The notes: generated by a model from the sequence alone, not told the origin. A stretch of 64,000 bases of DNA from Arabidopsis thaliana (GCF_000001735.4 NC_003074.8:3038101-3102100); one strand, 5' to 3'. Positions 52,444 to 63,641 are shown, counted from the stretch's first letter. Numbers and translations: made by a program.

Positions 52444-52526
52444 GCAGGTTTGCCCGAGAGGTTAAGGGGGAAGACTTAAGTTCTTCTGCACATAAGTGCG
52501 CGTGGGTTCGAACCCCACAGCCTGCA
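52444..52526 (+). tRNA. tRNA-Leu (anticodon UAA)
   Basis: An 83-base cloverleaf. The acceptor 52444-52450 (GCAGGTT) pairs with 52519-52525 (one G-U). The D-arm contains CCCGAGAGGTTAAGGGG. The anticodon stem GAAGA/TCTTC encloses the loop CTTAAGT with anticodon TAA, reading UUA. A long variable arm (TGCAC...GTGC) marks the class II tRNA. The T-arm is GTGGG-TTCGAAC-CCCAC, and the discriminator base is A. There is no intron. A short T-run follows at 52528-52531. Confidence 0.95.
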
Positions 52527-53124
52527 GTTTTGCTTTTGTTTTATATAATTTCTCAAAGATTTTAGTTTTCCTTTAATTGTCGTGTCTAATCAATACTAAA
52601 TCTCGGGACTTGAGAAGTATGGATAAAGAACTCGAGACGAGAGTTTTTTAGTATTTGATAAAGAACTCAAGACGACACTTGGCGTTCATATCCTACAAAG
52701 ATATTTAATAGAACAGACCAAACTTCTTGTCATCATAAATAATTAAATGCCATTTTGTTACCATGTTCCATTACGGGCATTATCCACAACTCTATTTAAT
52801 TATTATCACACAAATAAATACTGTTTAACTATACACAACTCGAAATTGAAATTTAACTCACACATTGTGTCCTCTGGCTAATTGTCTTCCATGCAAGTAC
52901 ACAGCACATGACAACAATAAGTAATAAAAAGAGTTATGTTGGATAATGAAAAAAGACCACCGAATGGTGGATTTCAATGCTAGCAGATCAATTATTATTT
53001 TTTACAGAAATAGTGAAAAGTCATTTTACACTAAAACATTAACTCGAAATTAAAAATCCAACCCCACATTTCTCCCTCTTTCTCACATTCGCCCCAACAT
53101 TTTTCTTCCTCCTCTATCAAACTC
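52527..53124. other. Spacer between tRNA-Leu and HUP26
   Basis: AT-rich. The right part is the 3' flank of the minus-strand HUP26. A short direct repeat (AAAGAACTC(A/G)AGACGA) occurs near 52626 and 52661. Confidence 0.5.
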
Positions 53125-53574
53125 TCAACGACCGACCAAGCGAGGATCAACCTCAACCCTAGCAACACCAGCCGGAGCCTCCTTAGCCACCTCAACCTCT
53201 CCTTTCACAAGCTCAACCGCCACGTCATCACCACTCTTCTTCACCTGTTCCTCGTCGTAATTAGGATCTCCTTCATCCATCGCCGGTGGATCCGGCTGCA
53301 TCTCGTAATCCTCCATCCGATCAGGTCCTTCCCACGTGTACTTCCCGCCGTGACCTGACTTCGATGGTGGTCGCCTGAGAGGAATCCCATCGGAAGGATG
53401 ACGATCCATCCGTTGAACACCTTTCTCCATAAGCTTCCGCTCAACGCTCTTGATCGTCTCCGGATTACGTGTCTTCACTTCGAACTTATCAACAGATTTC
53501 CGGCCTTCTTCATTCTTGTGCTCCGCCCGTAGCACCACCGTGTTTTTGGTTTCATCAACTGATACCGCCTGCAT
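53125..53574 (-). CDS. HUP26: Hypoxia-responsive unknown protein 26 (HUP26)
   Basis: A single exon of 149 codons from an ATG at 53574. The frame could run on to 53598 but only through non-ATG codons. The protein is small, hydrophilic and rich in charged residues (MQAVSVDETKNTVVLRAEHK, VERKLMEKGVQRMDRHPSDG, GHGGKYTWEGPDRMEDYEM), ending VEVDPRLVGR. There is no signal peptide or membrane segment. In Arabidopsis the locus At3g10020 is among the core hypoxia-induced unknown proteins; the molecular function is not known. A TATA box (TTATATAA, 53661-53668) lies about 90 bases upstream. Naming relies on memory of the protein and its position beside the trihelix-kinase gene. Confidence 0.85.
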   Translation of the reverse strand: MQAVSVDETKNTVVLRAEHKNEEGRKSVDKFEVKTRNPETIKSVERKLMEKGVQRMDRHPSDGIPLRRPPSKSGHGGKYTWEGPDRMEDYEMQPDPPAMDEGDPNYDEEQVKKSGDDVAVELVKGEVEVAKEAPAGVARVEVDPRLVGR

Positions 53575-54176
53575 CTTAGATATACAGAAATAAATCAAAG
53601 TCGTGATACTTCACTACTTGTACGTTTGCGTTTAATTAGAATGAGCAAAGAGTGTTTTCTTTATATAAGAGTGTGTGTAAGAGGTGCGTGAGGGGATAAG
53701 AAGATAGGGGACAAAAATATCTGATGAATTGAAGTTTCTAGCGACTACCTTGTCTTTCTCGTAGCTTACGGAAACTTCTCATTTTTTTATTTGAGTCTGT
53801 CAAGTAATTATCCATTCGAGGGTGTTACTCTAATTGGGCCTTTGTGTATTTTTATACTGTTCGGTCCCCATACATTACATGTTTGTTCACATCATGATCG
53901 GATTATTTTGATACTCAGCAATAGATTTTGACATTTGCTCTAATAGTATTAAAGCATTACAAACAAAATCGTAAATACAATCATTCAGAAAGAAGAAGTC
54001 AGTCAACGAAGATGGAGAAAGAAAATCTCTCAAACGTGTCAACATCTTCAATATTACAACGTCTTCACTTGTGAATGGAGCAACTCTCCTTTTTCTTGTC
54101 AACTCATCTATGAAATATAATTACTTACGGAAAAAACAACGTGTTTACAAAGTGTTATGAATTCACACATATACTA
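53575..54176. other. HUP26 promoter and 3' flank of the trihelix-kinase gene
   Basis: Apart from the TATA box there is no further feature I can support. Confidence 0.45.
53661..53668 (-). promoter_or_regulatory. TATA box of HUP26
   Basis: TTATATAA on both strands, 87-94 bases upstream of the HUP26 ATG. Confidence 0.5.
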
Positions 54177-56731
54177 CTAACTCACGCCCCTTCCGCTTCT
54201 ATCGATCAAAGTACCCACTTGTTCTCCGCACAAAGCTTTTGTGATGTTCCCAGCTTCCAGAAAGTTAAATACCACAACTGTTTTTTTTTAATCCAGAGGA
54301 CAAGGAATCAGGTCATTTACATTCAACGTTCGATTCTATCATCAGGTGCTAAGCACTCATTGCGGGACAAGTATAAGGGTATTGATCTATTATCCACTGA
54401 TGGAAATCAGGATTCTAGAGGTCCCATCTCGAGTAAACCATTTGTATAATTCTGTCTAGGTCACTAAGTTTAACCATTTATCTCACAGCCAGATCTAAGT
54501 AATCTAAAACGGATTAGCTAAACATGATAAGAGAGAGAAGAAGAATCTCGACCTGGAATGCTGTTCTCTTCACAAAAGTTAAGGGCCATTGTATCCATTG
54601 ACGTAAGACCTCTAGAAGCCAAATCTTGAAATGATATGTGCTCAAATGTCACGTTACTATCTTGTGAATGACAGTCATAAACACCATCAACGTTTGTTCC
54701 TTTCACCACTGCCTCCGCATTGACTGATAACAAGAGATCTTAGGTTACCACTTAGGACCAGTTACTAATGGAAAGAGAACAACACTAAGAGGAAGTAAGA
54801 GAGTTGTACTGTCTATAGCTCGAAGGGCTGCAGATGCATCAGATGATAAAAGTGGATTTCCAAGCGTGGCACCGATGCCACCAAATATTACCACTCTTCC
54901 CTTATCTAGATGCCGGGTGGCTCGTTGACGATTGTAAGGCTCCCCGACACCCTGAACCGATATTGCAGTTTGTAACCGTGCCTGCACCCCTATTTTCTCC
55001 AGGGACGATTGAAGTAAAGCAGAGTTCATCACAGACGCCATCATACTGTTACATAACAGAAATTCGGTGAGCTGAACAACCTATCTCCAGCAAAACAGAA
55101 CATAGAAGGCAATACTATTTTGTTGCTAAGTGCATGGATGTTTTGGCAAAGATGACATGTGAGACCATTTGAAATGATGAAAAAAAAAATCATCTGTGAG
55201 AACTTCAGAGCACGATAAATCAAATATGGAAATATAACTCATCATGAGCAGATAAAATTCTCATACAGTGTTTGCACCAGCCAGTTCGATTATCATACTA
55301 CAGCCATCATGCTTTATACAAAGCACAATTCAAACATTTTATCAACTGAAATATTTTGACCAACCTTATATGATATGCAGTGGTTCTATCCAAACCAGTG
55401 GCAGTTACCCATGTGCTGCCACAAAAAAAGTTCCGACTCCCAACAACTATCGCTACCTGGAAGAACCAAACTATGAATACCATTTAACTGAAAAAGGATA
55501 AAACGCTAACAATCTAGAACTAAGTGTTACCTCTACACCAAGACGACAAGCCATTGCAACTTCTCTTGCAATCAGATTGATTACCTAAATAATCAAAAGA
55601 GAATTTGATGCTGAGGTCGGATAGAGAAAATGCATGAATCAACAAAAGATTACACATTCTGGAGGAAACCTTTGGATCAATGTTATTAGGACCGGTGCAG
55701 GCAAGAGCTGCACCACTGATTTTTAGAACCACTCTTCGCCATCTAGGGTTTGATGTAGCCTTTGATTTGACGTTATTAATCTGAACTCCTGGGTTATATG
55801 TTACCAGAGGATACCTGAAACAAGAAATACAAAACCAAAAACTTTCACTTTCACAAGAGCACAAAATACAAAAGAGTTGCTAGTGATCGTTTCTGCATTA
55901 CCTTCTAGCTGGCTTCACAGTATTCCCCATTGAGCTTCCGCTTCTATCTTCATCAGACGCGCCTTTCAAGGCTAATGAATTGCCCACAATATCTTCCATC
56001 TTCTTAAACCAAGGCCAGTGACTAGCTGCTGTTCCACCACTGCTCATTCTATGCCTTTCAAGCTTATACCTCTTCTTGAGATTATCAATCTTGTTCTTAC
56101 ACTGTTCTACACTCTTACTCAGCTTTTCACACCTCTCACTCACCGATGAAGCAACCTCTTCCCAATCTCTTCCCCGGAGATTCCCTCGATTAAGCTGTGT
56201 GAACTTATCCGAATACGCATCTAACAAACACGCAATCGCCGCATCACTCCACTCTTCTCTATCCTTCCTATACTCACCAGCTGAGGAAGACGAAGTCCTC
56301 GGTCTCTTGAAGCTACCGTAGGGAGTAATCTCACCGCCATTTGTTGTTCCTCCGTCACTTAGCTCCTCCTGACTCTGCCTCTTCTCAACACGAACACCTC
56401 CGATTCTAGATCTGTTGGCACCGAGATCTTCGTCTTCGTCTTCGTCTACAGCTGCGTTATTATCATCATACGGATTCGAATTTTCGTCCGCCGTGAAAGG
56501 ATTAACACCGTGACCGTGGAAAGCAGAAGACGCTTCTACAACGACATCGTTCTCGTCGTCCTCGTCGCCGTTCCTCTGGTGATGCGGTAAAAGGATCTGA
56601 TTCGATGGTTTCGGGTTGAATCGTCTAGGAGCGTAGGGCGTGTGATGAAGAACTTGGTGGTGGTGGTGATGTTGATTAGGGTTTGACTGATCGTCTCCAA
56701 GTAGAGAGAAATCGTCATCACACGACGCCAT
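54177..56731 (-). CDS. Trihelix DNA-binding domain fused to an amino-acid/uridylate kinase domain
   Basis: Seven exons (55902-56731, 55670-55814, 55531-55584, 55365-55456, 54810-55045, 54553-54723, 54177-54277) join in phase to 542 codons plus stop. Exon 1 encodes an acidic, histidine-rich N-terminus and a trihelix domain (EWSDAAIACLLDAYSDKFTQ, then NLRGRDWEEVASSVSERCEK and CKNKIDNLKKRYKLER). The remaining exons encode an aspartokinase/PyrH-type fold: RRVVLKISGAAL, VAIVVGSRNFFCG, ASVMNSALLQSSLEKIGVQA, RVVIFGGIGATLGNPLLSSD, INAEAVVKGTNVDGVYD, and VVVFNFLEAGNITKALCGEQ. The usual glycine-rich and Asp contacts are altered (see findings), so UMP kinase activity is uncertain. The expected locus is At3g10030. 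Its job is unknown; it may join DNA binding to nucleotide sensing, but that is inference. Confidence 0.92.
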
Positions 56732-58115
56732 TAAAAATGCCGTTAGGGTTACGGCGGTGGTAGCAACCAGAGACGGCGTTAATTAGCGGCGAGAGGCTGA
56801 AGAAACGGAAGGAGAAGGCGTCAAGGCGTGAACTAGCGCAAAAGTGGATGGGCCGTCACAACGGCTCCGTTAGGCAAGTGGTAAGGGTGGAATAAAAAAA
56901 AGTTAATTCACAAAAACCAAACCGAACCAAAGTTAAATTGCGTTATTCTATTCGGTTTTGGTTAATCCAAACCGAAACATAGTTAAATTCGCTTCCGTTA
57001 CAGTCAATAACCTACGTTACCTCATATTTTTCAGCTTTCCAACAAAATACATATTATCAAAATTCTTTCACAGATATATATTCCCATAATGATTTTGTCT
57101 TTGTAAGATTAAAATTTATAAAATTATAAAACCTTTGATGATAACAATTCAATTTTCAATTGATGTAACGGGTGAACGAAGAAAATAATTAATACTATCA
57201 ATATAAAACGTTGGAAACAGGTGTTACAACAATTAAAACTGAAAAAAATGGTTTAGTCCAATGTTTTCCTGTCATTTTTAGATATAACAACGAGTCATAA
57301 TTATGTTACTAATTTTTTTTTTTAATTTGGTCGTTTGATTGATCGCATCGTGTCTCACTGTATATATGATATATCACTTTCCATCATTTGTTCTAAAGAC
57401 ATGATTTGTAACTTATATATACTTCACGTACGACACTAAATTCATACCGGAGATTGTTTGTCATTGGACTCCACTTGGTATCATATTCAGCAAAAGTTAC
57501 AAAATTCATTTGACGAAGATTGTTTGGTTTTTGAAAGCAATGTGTATACAGTAATTTGTTTTCCGCTATTTGTTGATCCTCATAATCTTCCAGATGCTCC
57601 TACCATATGTCCGAAAATATGTTATAGGAAAACTTTAGAGAAAACTGCAACTATCGCTATAGTTCCAATGGTATCTAATTAAACTTTTGAATCTTATTGT
57701 AGGTGCAAGAAACATGTACAAAGCAGAATATCTGCTCAAACACTAGATGGAAATGGAATATAGTGGTATGGTATGATATTTTTTTGTGTTCTATCATCTC
57801 AAATAATCTTTGTCACATTATTGACATTGTGTAACCTACCTAAACTTTCACTCAAGTATTTATAATAGAAAATCTCTTCTTCTTACAAATATCATAACAG
57901 TTCTTGAATTATATCTTTAATAACTACTTGTACACAAAACTCTAGTTGGTTAAAAATAGAAGAAAAACTCTCCATTGTGATGCTTTGAAGGGTAAATTAT
58001 TAAATAGAGAAACATATATTCTTTAAATAAACGAGGATCGCCCGTGGGCCGTGGGTAGTTTTACTGATTGTAATTATGTTTCTTAATGTTTTCTCAATAC
58101 TCTAGTGCAAGCAGA
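56732..58115. other. Spacer upstream of the trihelix-kinase gene
   Basis: The left 150 bases are the promoter and leader of the trihelix-kinase gene. The rest is AT-rich, with a short repeat of a GGTT(C/T)GGTTT-like phrase (AACCAAACCGAACC type) around 56920-57000. No gene is supported. Confidence 0.5.
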
Positions 58116-58188
58116 GCACCCGTGGCCTAATGGATAAGGCGTTTGACTTCTAATCAAACGATTGTGGGTTCGAGTCCCACCGGGTGTG
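58116..58188 (+). tRNA. tRNA-Arg (anticodon UCU)
   Basis: A 73-base cloverleaf. The acceptor GCACCCG (58116-58122) pairs with CGGGTGT (58181-58187), with one G-U. The D-arm is GGCCTAATGGATAAGGC. The anticodon stem TTTGA/TCAAA encloses CTTCTAA with anticodon TCT, reading AGA. The T-arm is GTGGG-TTCGAGT-CCCAC, and the discriminator is G. No intron. A ten-T terminator follows at about 58192-58201. Confidence 0.95.
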
Positions 58189-58479
58189 TCATTTTTTTTT
58201 TCCCTTAGTATGTGTGTTAACCTTTGTACGATTGATTAATTTCTTCTCACTTTTACCAATTAACCACTTAAATATTGACAGCGTGAGAGAATCCTTATTC
58301 GAAAATTGAAACTACAAAAGTAGACATGCTTAATCAATTTGCTGATTAAAGACCTTTTGTCTACAATAGTACATACTTTTAAGATTTAATTTACTGCCTA
58401 ATGTCACTAAAACGTGAGAATCCTAACATTAGAAACTACAAAGTTGTAAAAAATCTCTAATCCTAAATACTAATCAGCA

Positions 58480-59775
58480 TCACCCCTTAGCGGAACTCGG
58501 GTCAACCCGTGTACCCGAAGACTGTAACTCATTCAACTCAATTTCACTCCGCCGTAACATGAGAATCATCCTCTCCGTCTCAAGCCTCCGTCTCTGATTG
58601 TCAAGCTTAGCCTTCTCCATCTCTCTCTCTTTCTTGCTCCTATATCTCATCCACTTCACTCTCTGCTTCTCCATCTCCACTCCTTCCCACTCATACCCAA
58701 TCTTCTTCTCCTCAATCTCCAACATCTTTCTCCTTATCCACTCTTTCTTCTCCCACACACTCTTCCCAACATCTTCCACTACACTTGCCGCTTCTTCCCT
58801 CAACCTCTTCACCGCCGTCGATATCCTCCGCTTCTTCCTCGTCTCTTCTTCCTCTGATTCCTCCATCTCTGACTCCGAATCCTCCGCCATATCAGACTCT
58901 ACTTCCTCCTCCACCTCCACCCTCTCCGCAATTCTCGCCATTTTCCCTGCTTCCGCCGCGTGAAAACAGTTCTGCTGCTGACTCGGAATCGGAATCGAAA
59001 TAGGATTCTGTTGCGGTGGTTGTTGGTCATGACCACCAAGATGACCACAACTATTATGATAAGCACACATCTCTCTAAAGAAAAGATGCTTAGAATTAAG
59101 CAACTTCTTGACTTCATCTTTCAACTTCGGAGTCAAATGATCCATACTCTCTAACAATCCTTGATTCTCAACGACACGACAAGCGATTCCTTTACCAAGA
59201 ATATCGTTAACTCTCTTGTACCTCTTGTTCAAATCATTGAACTTGTCTTCACATTGTTGTGGTGACACAGAGAAACCTTTCTCCACCATAGCTCTCGACA
59301 CTGATTTCCACTTCCCTTTCTTCTGCAACATCCCTCCTCCTCCTCCGCCGCCACCGCCACCGCCGGTCTTTTTCTTGGCGTCGACTGGATCGTTTAAACC
59401 AGCTTCGTCACCGATGTAGAAAACCGCCATGATCAAAAGCCTAACCATTGTATCCGTCCATTTCATTCTATGCCATTGTGACAATTTCCTCTTCCCGTCA
59501 GTTCCCGCGCTGTCTTCAGGGTTGCAACCGGATCCGGAACCCGACCCGCGATCCTCGTCGTCGCAACCGCCACCGCTAATGGGTGACATTTGTTTGGGTT
59601 TTGAGGCGTATGGGTATAAGGATTTTATCGGCGGCTGAGTTTGTTGGTCGCCGGAGGTGGTGTAAGGATGAGGATGCTGGAACTGAATTGAATTTTGGGG
59701 ATTTGGTGGATTTTGCGGCATTTCTAAGCTCAACATTCTTGGACTAAACCCAGAGAACATCACATTCGATTCCAT
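58480..59775 (-). CDS. HRA1: Trihelix transcription factor HRA1 (hypoxia response attenuator)
   Basis: A single exon of 431 codons from the ATG at 59775 (MESNVMFSGFSPRMLSLEM). The frame stays open upstream to 59994 but only TTG-type starts occur there. The trihelix domain (about residues 105-215) includes WHRMKWTDTMVRLLIMAVFY, KWKSVSRAMVEKGFSVSPQQ and CEDKFNDLNKRYKRVNDIL; it is interrupted by an 11-glycine run. The C-terminal half is an acidic stretch followed by a long helical region (VWEKKEWIRRKMLEIEEKKI, KKEREMEKAKLDNQRRRLET). In Arabidopsis HRA1 is induced by low oxygen and binds RAP2.12 to damp the anaerobic response in a feedback loop. The expected locus is At3g10040. Repeated AAACCA words upstream (60134-60162) may be its hypoxia elements. 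Confidence 0.94.
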   Translation of the reverse strand: MESNVMFSGFSPRMLSLEMPQNPPNPQNSIQFQHPHPYTTSGDQQTQPPIKSLYPYASKPKQMSPISGGGCDDEDRGSGSGSGCNPEDSAGTDGKRKLSQWHRMKWTDTMVRLLIMAVFYIGDEAGLNDPVDAKKKTGGGGGGGGGGGMLQKKGKWKSVSRAMVEKGFSVSPQQCEDKFNDLNKRYKRVNDILGKGIACRVVENQGLLESMDHLTPKLKDEVKKLLNSKHLFFREMCAYHNSCGHLGGHDQQPPQQNPISIPIPSQQQNCFHAAEAGKMARIAERVEVEEEVESDMAEDSESEMEESEEEETRKKRRISTAVKRLREEAASVVEDVGKSVWEKKEWIRRKMLEIEEKKIGYEWEGVEMEKQRVKWMRYRSKKEREMEKAKLDNQRRRLETERMILMLRRSEIELNELQSSGTRVDPSSAKG

Positions 59776-60133
59776 CAAACACTGAACCCTAAATTGGATA
59801 AAAAATTGAAACTTGGAAACAATGGTAGATAAATCAACACGGAATCCCACAAACCCAGATTTCGAATTTCCGACGAAGTAAGAGAATTCCGACAGGAATT
59901 TGTAAGTACAGTATCTTCGAGTTCTTACTTTTAAGTTTTGTTTAGTTTGTGTTGAAGATGTTTTTTGGTGAAGTGGTTTCGGGATTGGAGTCAAAGGAAG
60001 AGAAAGAGAGTAATATACAGAGAAGAGAGGAGAGCAGTGGTTTTGGGAGCCGTCAAAGGGATGATCTGAAAACTGCCCATGGTTTTGTGGTTTTTAAAGT
60101 TTTGTTTCCTTTTTGGGATTACAAATCAAGCCT

Positions 60134-60162
60134 AAACCAAGGGGCTGGTTTTGGCAAAACCA
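60134..60162 (-). promoter_or_regulatory. Cluster of AAACCA hypoxia-type core words upstream of HRA1
   Basis: AAACCA occurs at 60134-60139 and 60157-60162 on the plus strand, and at 60146-60151 on the minus strand (in AAACCAGCCCC, one mismatch from the HRPE consensus AAACCASSSGC). All lie 360-390 bp upstream of the HRA1 ATG. HRPE is the known RAP2-type ERF target in hypoxia genes; function here is inferred. Confidence 0.4.
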
Positions 60163-60700
60163 ATGGAGCTGCCTTTTTTTGGCCACTGTTTTTACCTTTC
60201 TGCCAATAATAAAAATCCAACCTAACTTTTCATAAGATTTTTTTCTTAAATTTTTTCACAAATAAATGAAAAACAGTATCTGCTTTTTTGATTTCACAAC
60301 TTTTTTATTTATATCATACAAATCTGAAATCTGCATACAATAAAATAAAACAAATATCAATCATTATTGAAAAACGGTTTAAAACATCGATTAAACAACC
60401 AAATATAGTAACTGTTTAACCGCGTAATGATTGTGACTTTTTTGCCAGCCTTAAACTGAGAGTCAGACCAATCTTAAACTGAGACAACCAAAAATGATCG
60501 ATTTGGTACACAACAGAACAAAATTAGGCTTGTAAACCGAGTTAGAAAGCTAGATACAGGGACAAACACTTTTTCTCGTTGAAAATCAGTTACCAATTAA
60601 CCATCATATAATTAAGCATCATATAATTACAATTCATAAAGCACTTTCATTATGGATTAAGAGCAATAATAATAGAGTTGTATCAAGAGCAATATCAAGA

Positions 60701-60703
<3 letters not shown>

Positions 60704-60767
<64 letters not shown>
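60704..60767. repeat. (CT)n microsatellite
   Basis: An uninterrupted CT run of about 64 bases (roughly 32 units), about 0.3 kb from the OMR1 stop codon. Likely length-polymorphic between accessions. Confidence 0.95.
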
Positions 60768-60768
<1 letters not shown>

Positions 60769-61063
60769 ATCTTTCTCTATACCACGAAAGTAGCGTTTTT
60801 TCAAATACTAGAAATACTATTTTTTATTGGAGGCTAGCCTCAAATTGCTTGGAGAAACCAAAAGGTAACCCACGATCTAGGAATGAGAGTTCGTAGCAAA
60901 TAGAGGTTACTCATTGAACTACAGTGGCTAAAACGCTCATCCGACAGACACAGACCCGAGAGAAAACAGACTAAAGAATCTCAAGAACAACCATGATCAC
61001 GAGGAAGACTCTCATGGGTTCTTCTTCTTCCTGAGATTTGGATTATCCACCACAGCTTCAAAC

Positions 61064-63641
61064 TCAGTGCATCAGAAGCTTAAAATAGTCGTCATCACTT
61101 ACTAAGAAGTAGTCGTATCCAAGAGCTTTAGCTCGGTTTTTAAATTCCTCCATTTCTTGCTCGGGGACTTGGATCCCGACCAGCACATTCGCGCCCGTCT
61201 CACCCTTTTTTGAAAGAAGGAAGATTGTATAGTAAGGAGGAGACTCGAAGTTCCATTAAAACATTTTTATGGTGAAATGGGAAACAAACCTGTCCACGGT
61301 AATGGAAAAGGGTGATGTTCCACCGTGGACTGAAAGAGTCCAAGAAGTTCATTAGAGCACCAGGTCTCTCGGGAAAGGTGAATCGGCATAGAACCTCGTC
61401 TCCAACAGTAGATCTTCCTCCCATCTGATATGTATAAAGTGTGATTCACATGACAACTTTGCATCAACCAATGGGAATGAATTGGAAATCTAGTAATCCT
61501 AAAGGAGAAATAAGCACAGAGAGAAATCAATCAAGGACGCACCAAGTAACGCAGGTGATCTTTCACTAAGTCACTGGTAGTGAGATTGACAGTTTTGAGT
61601 TGAGAAGATTCCATTCTCTTCTGTAGTGCTTTGAGCTCTCCAGCTGTGTGAACTCCGACACTATACAACAATTTACAAAATTTTGCAGATTAGAGGATGA
61701 ATAAACTACTCGGGAAGGAAGGAATTTTTCAGGAATGGCCTTACCTGTATAGTACAACAGCCTCCTTTTCCGAGCTACATCTATATTTGAACTCGCTTAT
61801 GTTCATTGGTCCAACCTGCACCCATTAATGTTTTGTCTTACATACACTCTGTAATGTGATTAACTACTATATGCTATAATACCAAACACACACCAGCTCA
61901 CAAAATTGCTTAAAGCTTCCAGGTTTTTCCGGCATGAGAGTAGCAAGAACAGCTTCCTGTTGCCTACCGACATTGGCGAGTTCTGTCACAATCCTTAGCT
62001 TGTCAAAGTTCATGTTAGCGCCACTGGTTATGGCTACGACATTCACGTCCTTTAGGCCATAATATTTACAGTATGCCTCAGCTCCAGCGAGTGCAAGAGC
62101 CCCTGCTGGTTCCAATATGTTCCGTTTCTCCTCAAACATATCCTGTAGAGACAAGTATCTGATTATCTACAATTCAGTATGCATATGCCAAACACCGTCT
62201 GACAAGGGATAACGTATCAAGGATAGTACCATACCTTTATTGATGCACAAATAGCATCACGAGTGACAAGAACAACACCATCCATTAGATTTCTGCTTAT
62301 ACGAAAAGTCTCTTCACCAACTTCTTTAACTGCTACACCATCTGCAAATCCCCCAACCTGGTCCAATATCACCCTCTCACCGTGATGCAGCGACAAAGCC
62401 ATTGCATTTGCGTCAGCTGGTTCTACACCAATGATCTTCACCTGCATAACCCAAAAGTCACAATAAGAAACAGAAGCTGAAGGAACTCATTTCTTAATTA
62501 AAATTCTGGATTTTGTCACAAGTAGCTGTTATTAACAACAACAGAACAGAAGGTGACATTGCCAAAGCAGTCACAGCAAAAAGAGTACCTCGGGAGAAAC
62601 CCTCTTCACATAAGCAGCAATACCAGCTATTAAACCACCACCACCAACTGGCACAAATATAGCATGCAATGGACCCTTAGCCTGACGAGTGATCTCCATC
62701 CCAACAGTCCCTTGTCCAGCAATAACATCAGGGTGATCAAAAGGAGGTATAAACGTCAGACCCTCTTCTTCAGCTCGTATCTTAGCATGTGCTTGTGCTT
62801 GATCATACGAATCTCCGAAAAGAACAACCGTTGCACCCAAATTCTCTACAGCTTGCCACTGTTTTCAATCCCAGAACACCATCAGATACTAACTTCAAGA
62901 CATGAGAAAGCTTAAAAATGGAAAATACCTTTATCTCAGGAGTCGTAACAGGCATAACAATCACAGCAGTGCAGCCGAGTTTACTAGCAGATAAAGCAAC
63001 TCCTTGAGCATGGTTTCCAGCTGAAGAGCAGATAACTCCTTTTGCCAATTGATCTGCTGGAAGTTTCACCATCATATTGTAAGCTCCACGAAGCTTAAAC
63101 GAGAATACCTAAAACAATTCCAGTCACCACTCAGTACAACAACACATAAAACCTCAGATGTAGTCTCAATTCCATACATAATTCACCTAAAAAATCAACC
63201 AAAATGTATAAAGGGAGAAGCTTCATTACTTACAGGTTGCAAGTCTTCTCTTTTAAGATACATACGAACACCTAATCTCTTAGATAGCTTCTTAGCCAAT
63301 TGGAGTGGTGACTCAATGGCGATGTCGTAAACCTTAGTGGACAGTATATTCGTCAAATACTCCATAGCTTCCGCGATGCTTCCGTTCTCAGCCTCGTTCG
63401 TACGTTCTGGTACAGCACCGAGGTAACCGGCAGGGTATTGCAACGAATTCGGAGAGACCTTAAGACGTGGTAAAGGAAGCTTTGGAGGCGGTGGAGTCAT
63501 AGATGTTTCATCTCGGGACAGAACCGCCACTGCGATCCGAGAACGGGAGGAGAAGTGAGTGAATCCGACCACTGGTTTTGATGGACGGTGAATGTGGCTA
63601 CGGAGAGAGGATTGCGCCGTCGGAAGCTGAACGGAATTCAT
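61064..63641 (-). CDS. OMR1: Biosynthetic threonine deaminase (threonine dehydratase), plastid
   Basis: The first committed step of isoleucine synthesis: L-threonine to 2-oxobutanoate and ammonia, PLP-dependent, in the plastid. Nine exons (63234-63641, 62929-63108, 62589-62858, 62235-62441, 61894-62142, 61745-61815, 61543-61660, 61290-61424, 61064-61204) join in phase to 592 codons plus stop. The N-terminus is a Ser/Arg-rich plastid transit peptide. The catalytic domain shows [11 protein letters not shown] with the PLP lysine, [26 protein letters not shown] (phosphate-binding glycine loop) and [13 protein letters not shown]. Two C-terminal ACT-like regulatory domains follow ([37 protein letters not shown]). 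They give feedback inhibition by isoleucine. The acceptor of the last exon is placed after CAAAAAAG so that [10 protein letters not shown] is retained. The locus is At3g10050. Confidence 0.97.

Larger units (their letters stand above)
59776..61063. other. HRA1 upstream region and 3' flank of OMR1
   Basis: The first 400 bases are the HRA1 leader and promoter. The middle is AT-rich. A long CT microsatellite is listed separately. The last part is the 3' untranslated region of minus-strand OMR1. No further gene is seen. Confidence 0.5.

Noticed and set aside
58598-58963. Plus-strand ORF opposite HRA1
   Set aside because: Low-complexity Ser/Leu-rich mirror of the acidic and basic HRA1 helices; no homology.
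59776-59994. Upstream extension of the HRA1 frame by 73 codons
   Set aside because: Its first codon is TTG and no ATG occurs upstream of 59775; the conserved family start is MESNVM.
60704-60767. CRISPR-like repeat array
   Set aside because: Simple dinucleotide repeat, no spacers, and the genome is a plant.
61198-61204. Alternative OMR1 last-exon acceptor after GAG (exon starting at 61198)
   Set aside because: Keeps the frame but deletes two residues (GE) of the conserved RGQGETGANV block; the acceptor six bases upstream restores the known length of 592.
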